Positions 25,158 to 34,816 are shown, counted from the stretch's first letter. The stretch: DNA of 64,000 nt from Psychroserpens luteus (GCF_015319355.1 NZ_JADILU010000001.1:558001-622000); one strand, 5' to 3'. Numbers and translations are program-made. The notes: a model not told the origin generated them from the sequence alone.

Positions 25158-25634
25158 ATGAACCGTATCATCGCTTTTTTATTATTAATGACATTTTGCT
25201 CTTGCGATTTTATCGAGAAGAAAAAAGTGTATTCTAATGATATTCTAGATGAAGAACTTAAAACATTCAATTGGAATGATGTTGATGAATATCCTACTTT
25301 TGAATCTTGCAATTCAAATTTAGATAACGCTAATAAAAAAAAGTGTTTTGAGAATACATTGAGGCAAATTCTTAATGATAAGCTAGCAAAATACGAGATT
25401 ATCGTTTCCGAAGAAATCAATGATACAGTGCAACTTAAAATCACTATTGATAGTCAAGGTACATTTGTGATTAATAACATTGTTAGCAATGAAGTCACAC
25501 AAACAGAAATCCCGCAATTAGATAGTTTACTTCGGAAAAGTTTAGACTCACTCCCTAAAATTTACCCAGCAATTAAGAGAAGTCAAGAGGTGAAAACACA
25601 ATTTGTGTTCCCTGTAATTATAAAGATTGAGTAG
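25158..25634 (+). CDS. Small lipoprotein with a TonB_C-like domain
   Basis: A 158-residue predicted lipoprotein: MNRIIAFLLLMTFCSCDFIEK with lipobox CSC. The segment YPTFESCNSNLDNANKKKCF followed by ENTLRQILNDKL matches the Cys-pair segment repeated in the M56 protein (FCETLETNEERKACMSNHI...), and the remainder (VQLKITIDSQGTFVINNI ... LPKIYPAIKRSQEVKTQFVFPVII) has the beta-alpha-beta shape of a TonB C-terminal domain. It is thus a stand-alone relative of the periplasmic half of the upstream sensor. Function is unknown; separated from the TPR gene by a palindromic element. Confidence 0.65.
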   Translation: MNRIIAFLLLMTFCSCDFIEKKKVYSNDILDEELKTFNWNDVDEYPTFESCNSNLDNANKKKCFENTLRQILNDKLAKYEIIVSEEINDTVQLKITIDSQGTFVINNIVSNEVTQTEIPQLDSLLRKSLDSLPKIYPAIKRSQEVKTQFVFPVIIKIE

Positions 25635-25684
25635 AAAATTAAAAGCCAAAGCTAAGCTCCTCACTTCTTTTCGAAGGGATGACA

Positions 25685-25703
25685 GATTCAGCAAAGCTGA
25701 ATC
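25685..25703. repeat. Short inverted repeat GATTCAGC-AAA-GCTGAATC
   Basis: A perfect 8-bp dyad within GATGACAGATTCAGCAAAGC..., which resembles a REP-type unit. It lies between two convergent genes and may also serve as a weak terminator. Confidence 0.5.
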
Positions 25704-25739
25704 AGGAGGGTTTAAGTCCAAGAGTAAGTATTAGAATAA

Positions 25740-26477
25740 TCAAAATTTAATAGCAAATTTCTGCATCAATCGTAAGATTTCAACATACAGCCAAATCAAT
25801 GTTGCTAAAAGTCCCCAAGTAGCGAGCCACTCTTTCCATTTAGGAGCTCTGTTTTTTTGACGTTCAATATGATCAAAGTCTAGAAGTAAAGAAAAAGAAG
25901 CTACAATTGCAGCAATACAATTAAAAACAATGGCGAACCATGACGTTCCCCATATGTAAGTTTCAATTCCGAAGAAACCTAAAATCATAGAGATCAAATA
26001 CACTACAAAAATACTAACTGCAGCAGTAATAATAACGCTTCGTATTTTTTTGGTGACCACAATAATTCGAGTTTGATAGAGGAGAAGCATCACGAAAAAA
26101 GTAATGATGGTAACACCAATAGCTTGATATGGTAACTCTGGGAAATTTTTATGTGCATAAGCCGAAAATCCACCTAAGAAAAACCCTTTTGCAATTGCAT
26201 ACAATGGTACTAAAAATGGAGCCCAATGTTGTCTTACAGAAATCACAACACTAATAATTATAGATGCAAGTATGCCTCCAAGTGTAAACCATTTCATGGA
26301 TGTTCCAGCTTCGTTAAGTTTCCAGAGGTAAGCAGTAATTGCTACTATTACCAAAATACAGCTTAATGATTTGATAAAAATACCTGTAACCGTCATTTTT
26401 TTTGAGGAGGTTTTAGAGCCTTCCCAAAAAAAAACTGAGAATACAGGATTGTTGGTTTTGTAATTTGATAATTTCAC
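25740..26477 (-). CDS. Bax inhibitor-1/YccA-like membrane protein
   Basis: A 245-residue protein with seven predicted membrane helices after a short N-terminal tail (NPVFSVFFWEGSKTSSKKMTVTGIFIKS). Family marks are KGFFLGGFSAYAHKNFP around residue 110 and the C-terminal half LLLDFDHIERQ ... KWKEWLATWGLLATLIWLYVEILR, with the conserved acidic residues at the end of helix six. It belongs to the YccA/Bax-inhibitor-1-like group seen in Bacteroidota; related proteins act as pH-sensitive calcium leak channels. It is a single gene read leftwards. Confidence 0.85.
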   Translation of the reverse strand: MKLSNYKTNNPVFSVFFWEGSKTSSKKMTVTGIFIKSLSCILVIVAITAYLWKLNEAGTSMKWFTLGGILASIIISVVISVRQHWAPFLVPLYAIAKGFFLGGFSAYAHKNFPELPYQAIGVTIITFFVMLLLYQTRIIVVTKKIRSVIITAAVSIFVVYLISMILGFFGIETYIWGTSWFAIVFNCIAAIVASFSLLLDFDHIERQKNRAPKWKEWLATWGLLATLIWLYVEILRLMQKFAIKF

Positions 26478-26639
26478 TATGAACTCATTTTAAATTTTTG
26501 TGTTTGACCGAAAATGTGTTAAAATTTACTAAGATAATGCTATTTTTGAAAGTCATAGCATCGCTATGGCTAATAAAATAAATGAAATATGAGTGAATTT
26601 TAATCATTTTTTAGGAAATAGAAAAAGTCAAGATGAGTT

Positions 26640-27512
26640 CTACAAATTAAACTTATAACCAATAGCAAAATCTTGAGAAAAATTACCTTGATTATCTAAT
26701 AATAGTGCAAATAGTTCGTTGTAAGCTAAGGTAATATAACTGTTTTCTGTAAGTCTAATATCTGCTCCAATGCCAAAAATAAACGGAACATCAAAAGCTG
26801 TTTGGCTAATTTCTTCTGTTGTAATAACATCCTCAACGTTAGTAACTACAGTTGCATTTGAGAAATTTACGGTTGCAAATTTTACATTTCCGTAGAGACT
26901 AAAAGACGCTTTATTTATGACTCTAAAACGATATCCTAAAGCTAATTCTGTTGTAGAATATTGCAAATCATCATGTTCAACGACATGTTTTGCTTGTAAA
27001 AAAACAGCATGTCTAGAAATTTGGTTGACATCCAAAACTTCTAATTCTCCACCAAACTGAGGTGTTGTAAGATTATCAGGATTGGTGATGAAAGGACTAT
27101 TTGTGATACCTCCAAAAACACCAATTCTAAATTGTAATTTGTTACGAACTGCAGTTGTTTGGTAATTAGAATCTGAATTACTATTATGAGTGTCAATAAA
27201 TTCTTTGAGGCTAAAAAGCGTAAGATTTAATCGTTTGGTTGACATGGATTCATTGGTCAACTCGTCTAAAAGGGTTTTGTATTCTTGCTGAAATTTACCG
27301 TCTTTTTTGGTGTTTTTTAATTCAATGATGGTCTCGTTTTCAGTTTTTATGAAATAGCGATATTTTCCATCAATGATATTCCAAAGTAGATCGAGCTTAC
27401 CATTAACTTCGGTTTTCAACTCTAGAGTTTCTCCATCAACAGTATAGGTTTCTTGTGCTTCTGAGAAAGCAAAACTCAATACCAAGCAAAATAAACAAAC
27501 AATTTTTTTCAT
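26640..27512 (-). CDS. Outer-membrane beta-barrel-like protein
   Basis: A 290-residue exported protein. I place the start at 27512 (MKKIVCLFCLVLSFAFSEAQ), which gives a clean signal peptide; an upstream ATG would add 12 polar residues before it. The first half is a small soluble region (ETYTVDGETLELKTEVNGKL), and the second half (LQFRIGVFGGITNSPFITN ... TTELALGYRFRVINK ... ENSYITLAYNEL) shows alternating amphipathic strands ending in FAIGYKFNL, typical of a small outer-membrane barrel. The family is not recognised in detail. Confidence 0.65.
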   Translation of the reverse strand: MKKIVCLFCLVLSFAFSEAQETYTVDGETLELKTEVNGKLDLLWNIIDGKYRYFIKTENETIIELKNTKKDGKFQQEYKTLLDELTNESMSTKRLNLTLFSLKEFIDTHNSNSDSNYQTTAVRNKLQFRIGVFGGITNSPFITNPDNLTTPQFGGELEVLDVNQISRHAVFLQAKHVVEHDDLQYSTTELALGYRFRVINKASFSLYGNVKFATVNFSNATVVTNVEDVITTEEISQTAFDVPFIFGIGADIRLTENSYITLAYNELFALLLDNQGNFSQDFAIGYKFNL

Positions 27513-27571
27513 TACAATTAAAGATTTGGATTTACGTAAATCTAACAAAAATAATTGATAGTGTACTTGTT

Positions 27572-28693
27572 CTATTTTTTATAGGTTCTGTCTTTCCATT
27601 TATAGCCTGTAAAAACAGATATGAATGCAACATAAATACTAAAAAACGGATACAATAAGCAAGACAAAAAGTAAGATGATAAAAAGTGTCCTTGTTCAAA
27701 AAAGCGAGCGGTTTTAAAGATCAATAAAAAGTCAATTAAAAATTTAATTGCATAGGTGTAAACGAGTGTTTTTAGAGATACAATTTGTGCTAAATATAAT
27801 AGCGGAAGACATACCAAAAGTGCATTCATAAATAAAACTGCTATTGCAGTCAATTTACTAAAAACGTTATTGTAATTTGAAGTTTTTGCAGCCCATCTAA
27901 CACGTTGTGACTTCAAATTTTTAAAAGTCAACTCTGGTTTAGTAGTGACAACAATAGCTGCGTTTTTGATATAATGAACACTGTTTTTATCAAGTTTAAT
28001 TACTTTCTCAAGTAGAAAAATATCATCTCCACTCGCCATATGTAAATTGCCTTCAAAACCATTAACCTCATTGAATACATCTTTGTGATAAGCTAAGTTT
28101 GCGCCATTGCACAAAAAAGGTTTGTTAATCCCAAAACCACCAATAGTTACACCTTGTAAACTCAAAATATCAAGAAGTTGAAACCGTTTAAAAAAGGAGT
28201 CAACAGTTTCTAAAGTCACTGGAGCAATCAACAGTTTAGGATTATGATTTTGGATATAATTATCAAAAGTATCTAGCCAATATTTTGGGAGATTACAGTC
28301 TGCATCTGTGGTAACAATCCAATTATATTTAGATTGATTGATAGCTAAAGTAATCGCATCTTTTTTTGGAGAATTAGAAACTCTAATATTTTTTACTACG
28401 GAAATATTAAAACCTTTAAGATTGCAATTCTTTATTTTTTCTACGGAATCATCCTCAGATCCATCATCTACAAGAATGATTTCAAACATCGTTTTAGGGT
28501 AATTCAATCTGGAAATAGATGCCAATAAAAGAGGAAGATTATCTGCTTCATTTCTAAAAGGAATGATAACCGAAAACTTAGTTTTTGGAGGAATATCTTC
28601 TAACTTAAAATCTGGGACTTTATCAAAACCATACACAAAGCTCCCAATTAAAAGCAGATATAAAATAGTGATGATAAAAATGATGGTAATCAT
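27572..28693 (-). CDS. Membrane-anchored family 2 glycosyltransferase
   Basis: A 373-residue inner-membrane glycosyltransferase: one N-terminal helix, a GT-A domain with SVIIPFRNEADNLP, ILVDDGSEDDS, the acidic motif TTDADC, and the acceptor-side MASGDDIFLLEK and QRVRW (QxxRW), then three C-terminal helices. This is the layout of processive or lipid-linked GT2 enzymes. It overlaps the flippase-like gene by four bases, so the pair probably makes and translocates a glycolipid. The sugar is unknown. Confidence 0.88.
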   Translation of the reverse strand: MITIIFIITILYLLLIGSFVYGFDKVPDFKLEDIPPKTKFSVIIPFRNEADNLPLLLASISRLNYPKTMFEIILVDDGSEDDSVEKIKNCNLKGFNISVVKNIRVSNSPKKDAITLAINQSKYNWIVTTDADCNLPKYWLDTFDNYIQNHNPKLLIAPVTLETVDSFFKRFQLLDILSLQGVTIGGFGINKPFLCNGANLAYHKDVFNEVNGFEGNLHMASGDDIFLLEKVIKLDKNSVHYIKNAAIVVTTKPELTFKNLKSQRVRWAAKTSNYNNVFSKLTAIAVLFMNALLVCLPLLYLAQIVSLKTLVYTYAIKFLIDFLLIFKTARFFEQGHFLSSYFLSCLLYPFFSIYVAFISVFTGYKWKDRTYKK

Positions 28694-29667
28694 AAATTGC
28701 TGTCTGTTTTAGGAAGATTAAAATTTAGTACATAATAACTGCCAAAGATACTTGGCAGCACAAAATTAAGCAACCACATAATCATGATGATGCTAAGAAT
28801 TGTAAACTCATCTACACCAACTATATAAAATAAATAGACTGCGATACTACCTTTTATCACGACATCAAAAATAAAGATTGACGGAATTATGGATGCTAAC
28901 AAATACATACTAGTAATCACTATCATTGCATTTAAATAAGTCAATTCAACTCCAAAAATATGTAGTAAGAAATAAAATTGAAATGAGAAAATGAAATAGC
29001 GCAATGCAGATATTCCAAAAGCAGATAGTTGAATGCCAAATGGTAAATCTTTAAAAAATGACTTTAACTTATCTAAAGAAAATCCTTTTATCTTAAATCT
29101 TTTTTGTTGTAAACCAAAGAGCGCAAAACCAATTATGACAACTATTATGAGTAAAAATCTAGAGACTCTAAAATAGTCAACATTTAAATCATACGTTGAG
29201 TGCATCAAATATAAACCGATACTTCCCAAAATAACGGTTATAGTCATTTGCATCATATTACTAATGAGATTAAGAAGCATTACTTTTTTACGCATGGTTG
29301 ACTTAAAGTAGATAGCTTTTGCTCCATATTCTCCAATTCGGTTTGGTGTAAAAAGGGAAGCTGTTAATGCGCCTAAACTTTGTTCTAAAGCATTTTTGAA
29401 AGAAATAGTTGTAATATAGCTGACTAATGTTTTCCATTTTAAAATTTCAAAAAACCAATTAAAAATGGTTAAAAGGAGTAAAATACTGATGTTTTTGAGT
29501 GAAAAAACGCCATTTTTATTCAAATGTTGAAAAAAATCATGAAAGTCTAAATCTTGATTATTAGCTAATTTATTATAGATAAAATAAAAAGCACCAACAA
29601 CAATGCTTAATTTAATAAGTACAAAGAAGAATTGTTTAGTTTTGTAAGGAAGACCTCCAAAATTCAT
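28690..29667 (-). CDS. Flippase-like protein of the lysylphosphatidylglycerol synthase TM family
   Basis: A 325-residue protein with about eight membrane helices. The family motif FTPNRIGEYGAKAIYF lies around residues 110-125, followed by the helical bundle typical of UPF0104/AglD-type proteins, which resemble the membrane half of MprF and are thought to flip lipids. It has no synthase domain. It is translationally coupled to the downstream glycosyltransferase (ATGA overlap), which suggests glycolipid transfer across the membrane. Confidence 0.8.
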   Translation of the reverse strand: MNFGGLPYKTKQFFFVLIKLSIVVGAFYFIYNKLANNQDLDFHDFFQHLNKNGVFSLKNISILLLLTIFNWFFEILKWKTLVSYITTISFKNALEQSLGALTASLFTPNRIGEYGAKAIYFKSTMRKKVMLLNLISNMMQMTITVILGSIGLYLMHSTYDLNVDYFRVSRFLLIIVVIIGFALFGLQQKRFKIKGFSLDKLKSFFKDLPFGIQLSAFGISALRYFIFSFQFYFLLHIFGVELTYLNAMIVITSMYLLASIIPSIFIFDVVIKGSIAVYLFYIVGVDEFTILSIIMIMWLLNFVLPSIFGSYYVLNFNLPKTDSNL

Positions 29668-29772
29668 AAAAGTAACGATGTGTTAAACCAAATGAATTTT
29701 AGAATAAACTTATGATATAGTTTATTTTAATGTCTATTTGGTGTTAAGCACAAATTAAACCATTAAATTGAT

Positions 29773-30405
29773 ATGACCTTAAATAATAGACTTCAAAAAA
29801 CAAGTATTTTAGTACTTGCCCTTATGTGTTTTTCATTTGGCTTTGCTCAAAAAGCTACAAATGAAATCAAAGCGCAAATTGCAATAGGTGTTAATAGTCC
29901 GTCGCAATCTGGATTCGTTGACGGATTTCAAGCTAAATCCATCAATTTTCCAACAGTAAATCTAGGTGTTCAATACATGTTTAAACGTCAATTTGGAGCC
30001 AAATTAGATTTTGGATTTAATCGTTTTTCAAGTGGTGATAATTCTATTGATTTTAAAACAAACTACACAAGAATCAATGCGCAATTTGTATATGATCCAA
30101 CAGAATCAATTACATTTTTACCACCAAGACTTGGTTTACTAGGTCATGCTGGACCTGGTTTTTCAATGGTAAAACCTTTAGGTAGTTTTGGAGATAATAA
30201 GACCTCATTTTTAAATCTAATGGCTGGATTAGAAATACATTATGCCATGAGTGAATATATGTCTTTATATACAGATGTTTCATATATCGTTGGATTTGGC
30301 GGAGATTTTGATCCAATCACAGAAGGCTTTGGGTCTTTTAATGGAAACCTTATGACTATTAGCTTCGGAATTACATTTTCACTCAGCGGTTGCAAATATT
30401 GTTAA
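29773..30405 (+). CDS. Small outer-membrane beta-barrel protein
   Basis: A 210-residue exported protein with a signal peptide (MTLNNRLQKTSILVLALMCF then SFGFAQ) and an OmpA-like eight-strand barrel: FPTVNLGVQYMFKRQFGAKL, YTRINAQFVYDP, FLNLMAGLEIHYAMSEYMSL, ending LMTISFGITFSLSGCKYC. The C-terminal Cys pair is unusual for a barrel end. It lies four bases before ruvC on the same strand, a conserved-looking but functionally unclear pairing. Confidence 0.75.
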   Translation: MTLNNRLQKTSILVLALMCFSFGFAQKATNEIKAQIAIGVNSPSQSGFVDGFQAKSINFPTVNLGVQYMFKRQFGAKLDFGFNRFSSGDNSIDFKTNYTRINAQFVYDPTESITFLPPRLGLLGHAGPGFSMVKPLGSFGDNKTSFLNLMAGLEIHYAMSEYMSLYTDVSYIVGFGGDFDPITEGFGSFNGNLMTISFGITFSLSGCKYC

Positions 30406-30408
30406 TTA

Positions 30409-30963
30409 ATGAGCAACGAAAAAATCATATTAGGTATTGATCCTGGAACGACTATTATGGGTTTCGGTCTCATAAAAGTCACAGGGAAAAAGATGGAATT
30501 TTTACAACTCAATGAGTTGGATTTAAAAAAATACTCTGATCATTATCTTAAGCTAAAACTTATTTTTGAACGTACCATAGAATTAATAGATACGCATCAT
30601 CCAGATGAAATAGCTATTGAAGCACCTTTTTTTGGGAAAAACGTACAAAGTATGCTCAAATTAGGTCGAGCACAAGGAGTGGCTATGGCTGCAGGATTAT
30701 CTCGCGAAATTCCAATTACAGAGTATGCACCTAAAAAAATTAAAATGGCAATCACAGGAAATGGTAATGCGAGTAAAGAGCAAGTTGCTAAGATGCTTCA
30801 AAGTATGTTAGGACTAAAAACCATACCCAAAAATTTAGATTCTATGGATGGATTAGCTGCTGCAGTATGTCATTTCTATAATCAGGGACGTATTGAGGTT
30901 GGTAAAAGTTATTCTGGTTGGGGAGCTTTTGTGAAACAGAATGAGGATCGAGTTAAGAAATAA
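30409..30963 (+). CDS. ruvC: Holliday junction resolvase RuvC
   Basis: Endonuclease that cuts four-way junctions made by RuvAB branch migration. It is 184 residues, normal length. The catalytic acidic residues are in ILGIDPGTTIMGFG (Asp near 10), IAIEAPFFGKN (Glu near 69) and the C-terminal DSMDGLAAAVCHFY (DGLAAA replaces the usual DALA). The segment QGVAMAAGLSREIPITEYAPKK is characteristic. ruvA and ruvB are not in the window. It lies within a rightward unit, three bases before an LRR lipoprotein gene. Confidence 0.96.
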   Translation: MSNEKIILGIDPGTTIMGFGLIKVTGKKMEFLQLNELDLKKYSDHYLKLKLIFERTIELIDTHHPDEIAIEAPFFGKNVQSMLKLGRAQGVAMAAGLSREIPITEYAPKKIKMAITGNGNASKEQVAKMLQSMLGLKTIPKNLDSMDGLAAAVCHFYNQGRIEVGKSYSGWGAFVKQNEDRVKK

Positions 30964-30966
30964 TCA

Positions 30967-32112
30967 ATGAATAAAATACTCTACAGTATTACTTTTTTGT
31001 TATTTGTTGGTTGTTTAAGTAATGACAAAACCAATAATGATGATATTTCTCAAGTTGTTGAAAATCAAGAGCCAACTTTAATTGATGAGTGTACAGGAAT
31101 CGACTTGAGAATTGGAGGTGTTATTAAAAGATCAGAATTATTAGAAGAGTTAGCCAGACAACCTCGAAGTGAAAACTTTAAAGAGATACCTGATAAAGAT
31201 AAAGTCACGTATCTAGATTTGTCTGCAATGAAATTTACTGAATTACCAAAAGAACTTTTCGAGTTTAAAAATTTGGTTGGATTAGATCTTTCAAGTAATA
31301 ACTTTACAGATAAAGAAAAACTTATAGAAGACTTGGCTAAATTTCGAAGCCTAAAAGTACTCAAGTTGATTTGGTCCAAAATGACCAAGCTACCAAATAA
31401 CATAGAGTTATTATCAAATTTAGAAGTACTCAGCTTAGCTAGTAATAAATTGACTTCATTAAATGAAAACATTGGACAATTACAAAGACTGAAAGTTTTA
31501 AGTCTCTCAAATAACAAAAACCTTAAAGACTTACCTGTATCTATAAAAAACCTAAAATGTCTACAAATTCTAAATGTTTCAGGAACAGGATTAATACGCT
31601 TAAGAGAAGAGGTTTCAGAATGTACTGAATTAGTAATTTTAAAAGCAAACGCTTCAAAGATTGAATCTATTCCAGAGAATATTGGAAATCTAAATAAGTT
31701 GGTAGTACTAAATTTGGCTGCAAATAAAATTGTTAATATTCCAGAATCAATAGGAAGTCTTAGTGAATTAGAAAATCTTAGTTTAGGTTCAAATGAGATT
31801 TATAAGCTTCCAAAATCACTCTCAAACCTAAAAAAAGTAACGCTAATTACTTTAGATTTCAATAGGTTTAAAGAATTTCCCATAGAAACTTTTGGGTTAG
31901 ATGGTTGTTATAATCTATCGGTTCATAATAATGCTTTTCCTTCAATTCCTCTTGAAGTAGGTCATATGAAATCACTAACTCATTTATTGATTGATCATGA
32001 AATTATCACAGATAAAAATATTGAAGAGATTAAAAGTGTAAATCCAGATTTGCGTGTAATACGTGAAGACTCTCAAAAATATGTGAAGAATGGAATTAAA
32101 CGCAAAAACTAA
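30967..32112 (+). CDS. Leucine-rich-repeat lipoprotein
   Basis: A 381-residue predicted lipoprotein: MNKILYSITFLLFVGCLSND (lipobox FVGC). After a short linker it has about ten 23-residue leucine-rich repeats of the bacterial type, for example LEVLSLASNKLTSLNENIGQ and LVVLNLAANKIVNIPESIGS, ending with LTHLLIDHEIITDKNIEEIK. The repeats make a curved binding scaffold at the cell surface or in the periplasm; a ligand cannot be guessed. It sits between ruvC and hemW, and its stop overlaps the hemW start as TAATG. Confidence 0.88.
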   Translation: MNKILYSITFLLFVGCLSNDKTNNDDISQVVENQEPTLIDECTGIDLRIGGVIKRSELLEELARQPRSENFKEIPDKDKVTYLDLSAMKFTELPKELFEFKNLVGLDLSSNNFTDKEKLIEDLAKFRSLKVLKLIWSKMTKLPNNIELLSNLEVLSLASNKLTSLNENIGQLQRLKVLSLSNNKNLKDLPVSIKNLKCLQILNVSGTGLIRLREEVSECTELVILKANASKIESIPENIGNLNKLVVLNLAANKIVNIPESIGSLSELENLSLGSNEIYKLPKSLSNLKKVTLITLDFNRFKEFPIETFGLDGCYNLSVHNNAFPSIPLEVGHMKSLTHLLIDHEIITDKNIEEIKSVNPDLRVIREDSQKYVKNGIKRKN

Positions 32113-33275
32113 TGTCAGGAATCTACATACACATCCCATTCTGTAAGCAAGCGTGTCATTACTGTGACTTTCATTTCTCAACATCACTAAAAAAGAGAGA
32201 TGAACTTGTAATCGCATTAGCTAAAGAATTAGAAATGCGTAAAGGCGAATTCAAAAATATAACTGTAGAAACCATTTATTTTGGCGGAGGGACACCATCA
32301 CTTTTAACCATCAAAGAACTTGATTTTCTAATCAAGCAAGTGTATGTGAATTATAAGGTTTCCGAAGCTCCAGAAATCACAATAGAAGCCAATCCAGATG
32401 ATTTAATAAAAGCAGAGCAATCTGTTGAAATAGACTCGGAATCTATTTTTGAAGCATATAAAAACATAGGCATCAACCGACTTTCAATAGGTATTCAATC
32501 TTTTTTTGAAGCTGATTTAAAATTGATGAATCGTGCACATAATACTGAAGAAGCAAAATCTTGCTTAGAAGAAGCAACACGCTATTTTGACAATATTTCT
32601 ATTGATTTAATTTACGGAATTCCTGGTTTAACAAACAAACAGTGGCAACAAAATATTGAGATGGCTTTGAGTTATGGGATTCCGCATATTTCAAGCTACG
32701 CGCTTACGGTTGAACCCAAAACAGCTTTAGAAAGTTTTATTAAAAAAGGTGTAATTGCTAATGTAGATGATGATTTGGCACATGAGCAATTTCATATATT
32801 GGTAGAGACTTTAGAAGCTCACGATTTTGTGCATTATGAACTCTCTAATTTTGGTAAAAAAGGCTTTTTTAGTAGAAATAATTCGGCATATTGGCAAGGG
32901 AAACCGTATATAGGAATAGGGCCTTCTGCGCATTCTTTCTCCGGAAATGAGCGTAGCTGGAACATTCGTAATAATTCAAAATATATAACAGCAATTGAAG
33001 CTGGCACATTTCCGAAGGAAACAGAAACATTGAGCACAACCGATAGATATAATGAATATGTCATGACAGGATTGCGAACAGTTTGGGGAGTTTCTCTTGA
33101 AAAAGTGGAAACCAATTATGGCTTGCATTACAAAAAATACCTTTTGGAGCAATCACTACCTTTTATAAATCAACAATTATTGTATATTGAAGATGAAAAG
33201 CTTTTGGTTACCAAAAAAGGAAAATTTTTGAGTGATGGGATTGCTTCAGATTTATTTATGCTGAATCCTTCTTAG
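32112..33275 (+). CDS. hemW: Radical SAM heme chaperone HemW
   Basis: A 387-residue radical SAM protein related to oxygen-independent coproporphyrinogen oxidase. The 4Fe-4S motif is IHIPFCKQACHYCDF (CxxxCxxC) near residue 10, followed by FGGGTPSLL, IEANPDD, LSIGIQSF and SIDLIYGIPG. The HemW group lacks the N-terminal extension of true HemN and binds heme for delivery to target proteins; the short N-terminus here fits HemW. It is coupled to the upstream LRR gene by a one-base overlap. The next gene follows after 77 bases. Confidence 0.92.
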   Translation: MSGIYIHIPFCKQACHYCDFHFSTSLKKRDELVIALAKELEMRKGEFKNITVETIYFGGGTPSLLTIKELDFLIKQVYVNYKVSEAPEITIEANPDDLIKAEQSVEIDSESIFEAYKNIGINRLSIGIQSFFEADLKLMNRAHNTEEAKSCLEEATRYFDNISIDLIYGIPGLTNKQWQQNIEMALSYGIPHISSYALTVEPKTALESFIKKGVIANVDDDLAHEQFHILVETLEAHDFVHYELSNFGKKGFFSRNNSAYWQGKPYIGIGPSAHSFSGNERSWNIRNNSKYITAIEAGTFPKETETLSTTDRYNEYVMTGLRTVWGVSLEKVETNYGLHYKKYLLEQSLPFINQQLLYIEDEKLLVTKKGKFLSDGIASDLFMLNPS

Positions 33276-33352
33276 TTCAAATTTTAACAAGAAAACTTAT
33301 ATATAACTTTGTAACTTTTAATATAAAAGATACTGAAATAAATTCAGCATAA

Positions 33353-34102
33353 ATGCTAGCAACAATACAATATAACTCTAGAAAACTACAAATCAATTTA
33401 TCGCAACCTTTAGATATTTCGATACCTATGCGAGCTTCAAAATCAAATGCAAACGCATGGTATATTGAGGAACCAACGATTGAAGCTGTTAAGTTTGAAG
33501 ACGATGTGATAAGCGTTGCAGAAGGTGCAGCTGTGAATTTTAATACGATAAATTTTAATCCGCATGCACATGGCACACATACCGAATGCGTTGGTCATAT
33601 AACCAAAGAAGTACATTCTGTAAATCAAAATTTGAAACAATTTTTCTTTTTAGCAGAGGTCGTAACCGTTGCTCCAGAAGAATTAGATGGAGATACTGTG
33701 ATTTCTAAAGCACAATTACAATTTGCTCTTGGAAACAAAAAACGAGATGCTATAGTTATTAGAACGATGCCAAATACAACAGATAAATTGTCGAGGCAAT
33801 ACTCAAATACAAATTGGACGTATTTGCAAGAAGATGCAGTTGCTTTTTTAGTAAAAAAAGGTATAAAACATTTGCTTATTGATTTGCCAAGTGTTGATAG
33901 AGAAGAGGATGGAGGCGAATTGAAAGCTCATAAAGTGTTTTGGAATTTCAACGGAAAACTGCGTAAAGATGCTACAATAACAGAGTTTATTTATGTGCCT
34001 AATAACGTTGATGATGGTGAGTATTTTTTGAATCTTCAAATTGCACCTTTTGAAAATGATGCAACACCTAGCAAGCCTATTTTGTATAAAGTATTAGACT
34101 AA
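33353..34102 (+). CDS. Cyclase-family hydrolase (kynurenine formamidase-like fold)
   Basis: A 249-residue member of the cyclase family of metal-dependent hydrolases. The metal motif reads NPHAHGTHTECVGHI near residues 63-77, a variant of HxGTHxDxxxH with Glu in place of Asp. The second half has DAIVIRTMPN and KGIKHLLIDLPSVDREEDGG, then HKVFW, as in the family. It could act on an N-formyl or ring-amide substrate, but the variant site makes this uncertain. TAACTTTG at 33304-33311 is a likely -7 box. Confidence 0.85.
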   Translation: MLATIQYNSRKLQINLSQPLDISIPMRASKSNANAWYIEEPTIEAVKFEDDVISVAEGAAVNFNTINFNPHAHGTHTECVGHITKEVHSVNQNLKQFFFLAEVVTVAPEELDGDTVISKAQLQFALGNKKRDAIVIRTMPNTTDKLSRQYSNTNWTYLQEDAVAFLVKKGIKHLLIDLPSVDREEDGGELKAHKVFWNFNGKLRKDATITEFIYVPNNVDDGEYFLNLQIAPFENDATPSKPILYKVLD

Positions 34103-34204
34103 TTATATGTTGTGGTTTTATTCGGAAATATCTACAATTCAAAGTATGGCTCAAAATTTGAATACAGATAGTAAAACACATTAAATTTTATAGAAAAACT
34201 AACT

Positions 34205-34816
34205 ATGGACACATTTTTTGTAATCATATTAAGCATATTAGTCACGCTTGGAATTGTGACAATTGTAAGAAAATTTAGATTAAAAAAGCTAACCCATTCT
34301 CAATCGGTAATCTTATTAGAAAAAGTAAAAAGAGTATGTAAATTCATTACTGTAGAAGGGGACTTTGCAGAAATTTACCATTACGAAGACGTGAAAGAGC
34401 GGTTTTTAAAGCTTATTTCAAGTAAAAAGAAAGCGTTGGTCGTTATAAATGCTAAAGCACATGTTGGTTTTGATTTGTCTAAAATTCAAATGGATTCTAA
34501 TGTAAAAACAAAAACGTTAACATTGTTTCATTTTCCGCAACCTGAGGTTTTGAGTATAGAAACAGATTTAAATTACTATGATAAATCTGATGGCATGTTT
34601 AACAAGTTTGAAGCGTCAGATTTAACTGAATTACATAATGAAGCCAAACTTCATATTATGAATAAAGTCCCAGAAAGCGGATTGTATGAAATTGCAAAAA
34701 AGGAAGCCTTAGATTCGGTTTTACTTATAGAAAGTATAGTAGAAACTATTGGATGGAAGTTAGATTACACAGCATTAAAGATTGAAGATAAAAAACCTCA
34801 AAAACTTCAAGAATGA
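34205..34816 (+). CDS. DUF4230 family membrane-anchored protein
   Basis: A 203-residue protein with one N-terminal membrane helix (MDTFFVIILSILVTLGIVTIV) and a domain of the DUF4230 family: SVILLEKVKRVCKFITVEGDF, EIYHYEDVKERFL, SKKKALVVINAKAHVGFDL, ending with long helices. The family has no known function and is common in Bacteroidota. Its stop overlaps the GNAT gene start by four bases (ATGA), so the two are cotranslated. Confidence 0.8.
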   Translation: MDTFFVIILSILVTLGIVTIVRKFRLKKLTHSQSVILLEKVKRVCKFITVEGDFAEIYHYEDVKERFLKLISSKKKALVVINAKAHVGFDLSKIQMDSNVKTKTLTLFHFPQPEVLSIETDLNYYDKSDGMFNKFEASDLTELHNEAKLHIMNKVPESGLYEIAKKEALDSVLLIESIVETIGWKLDYTALKIEDKKPQKLQE

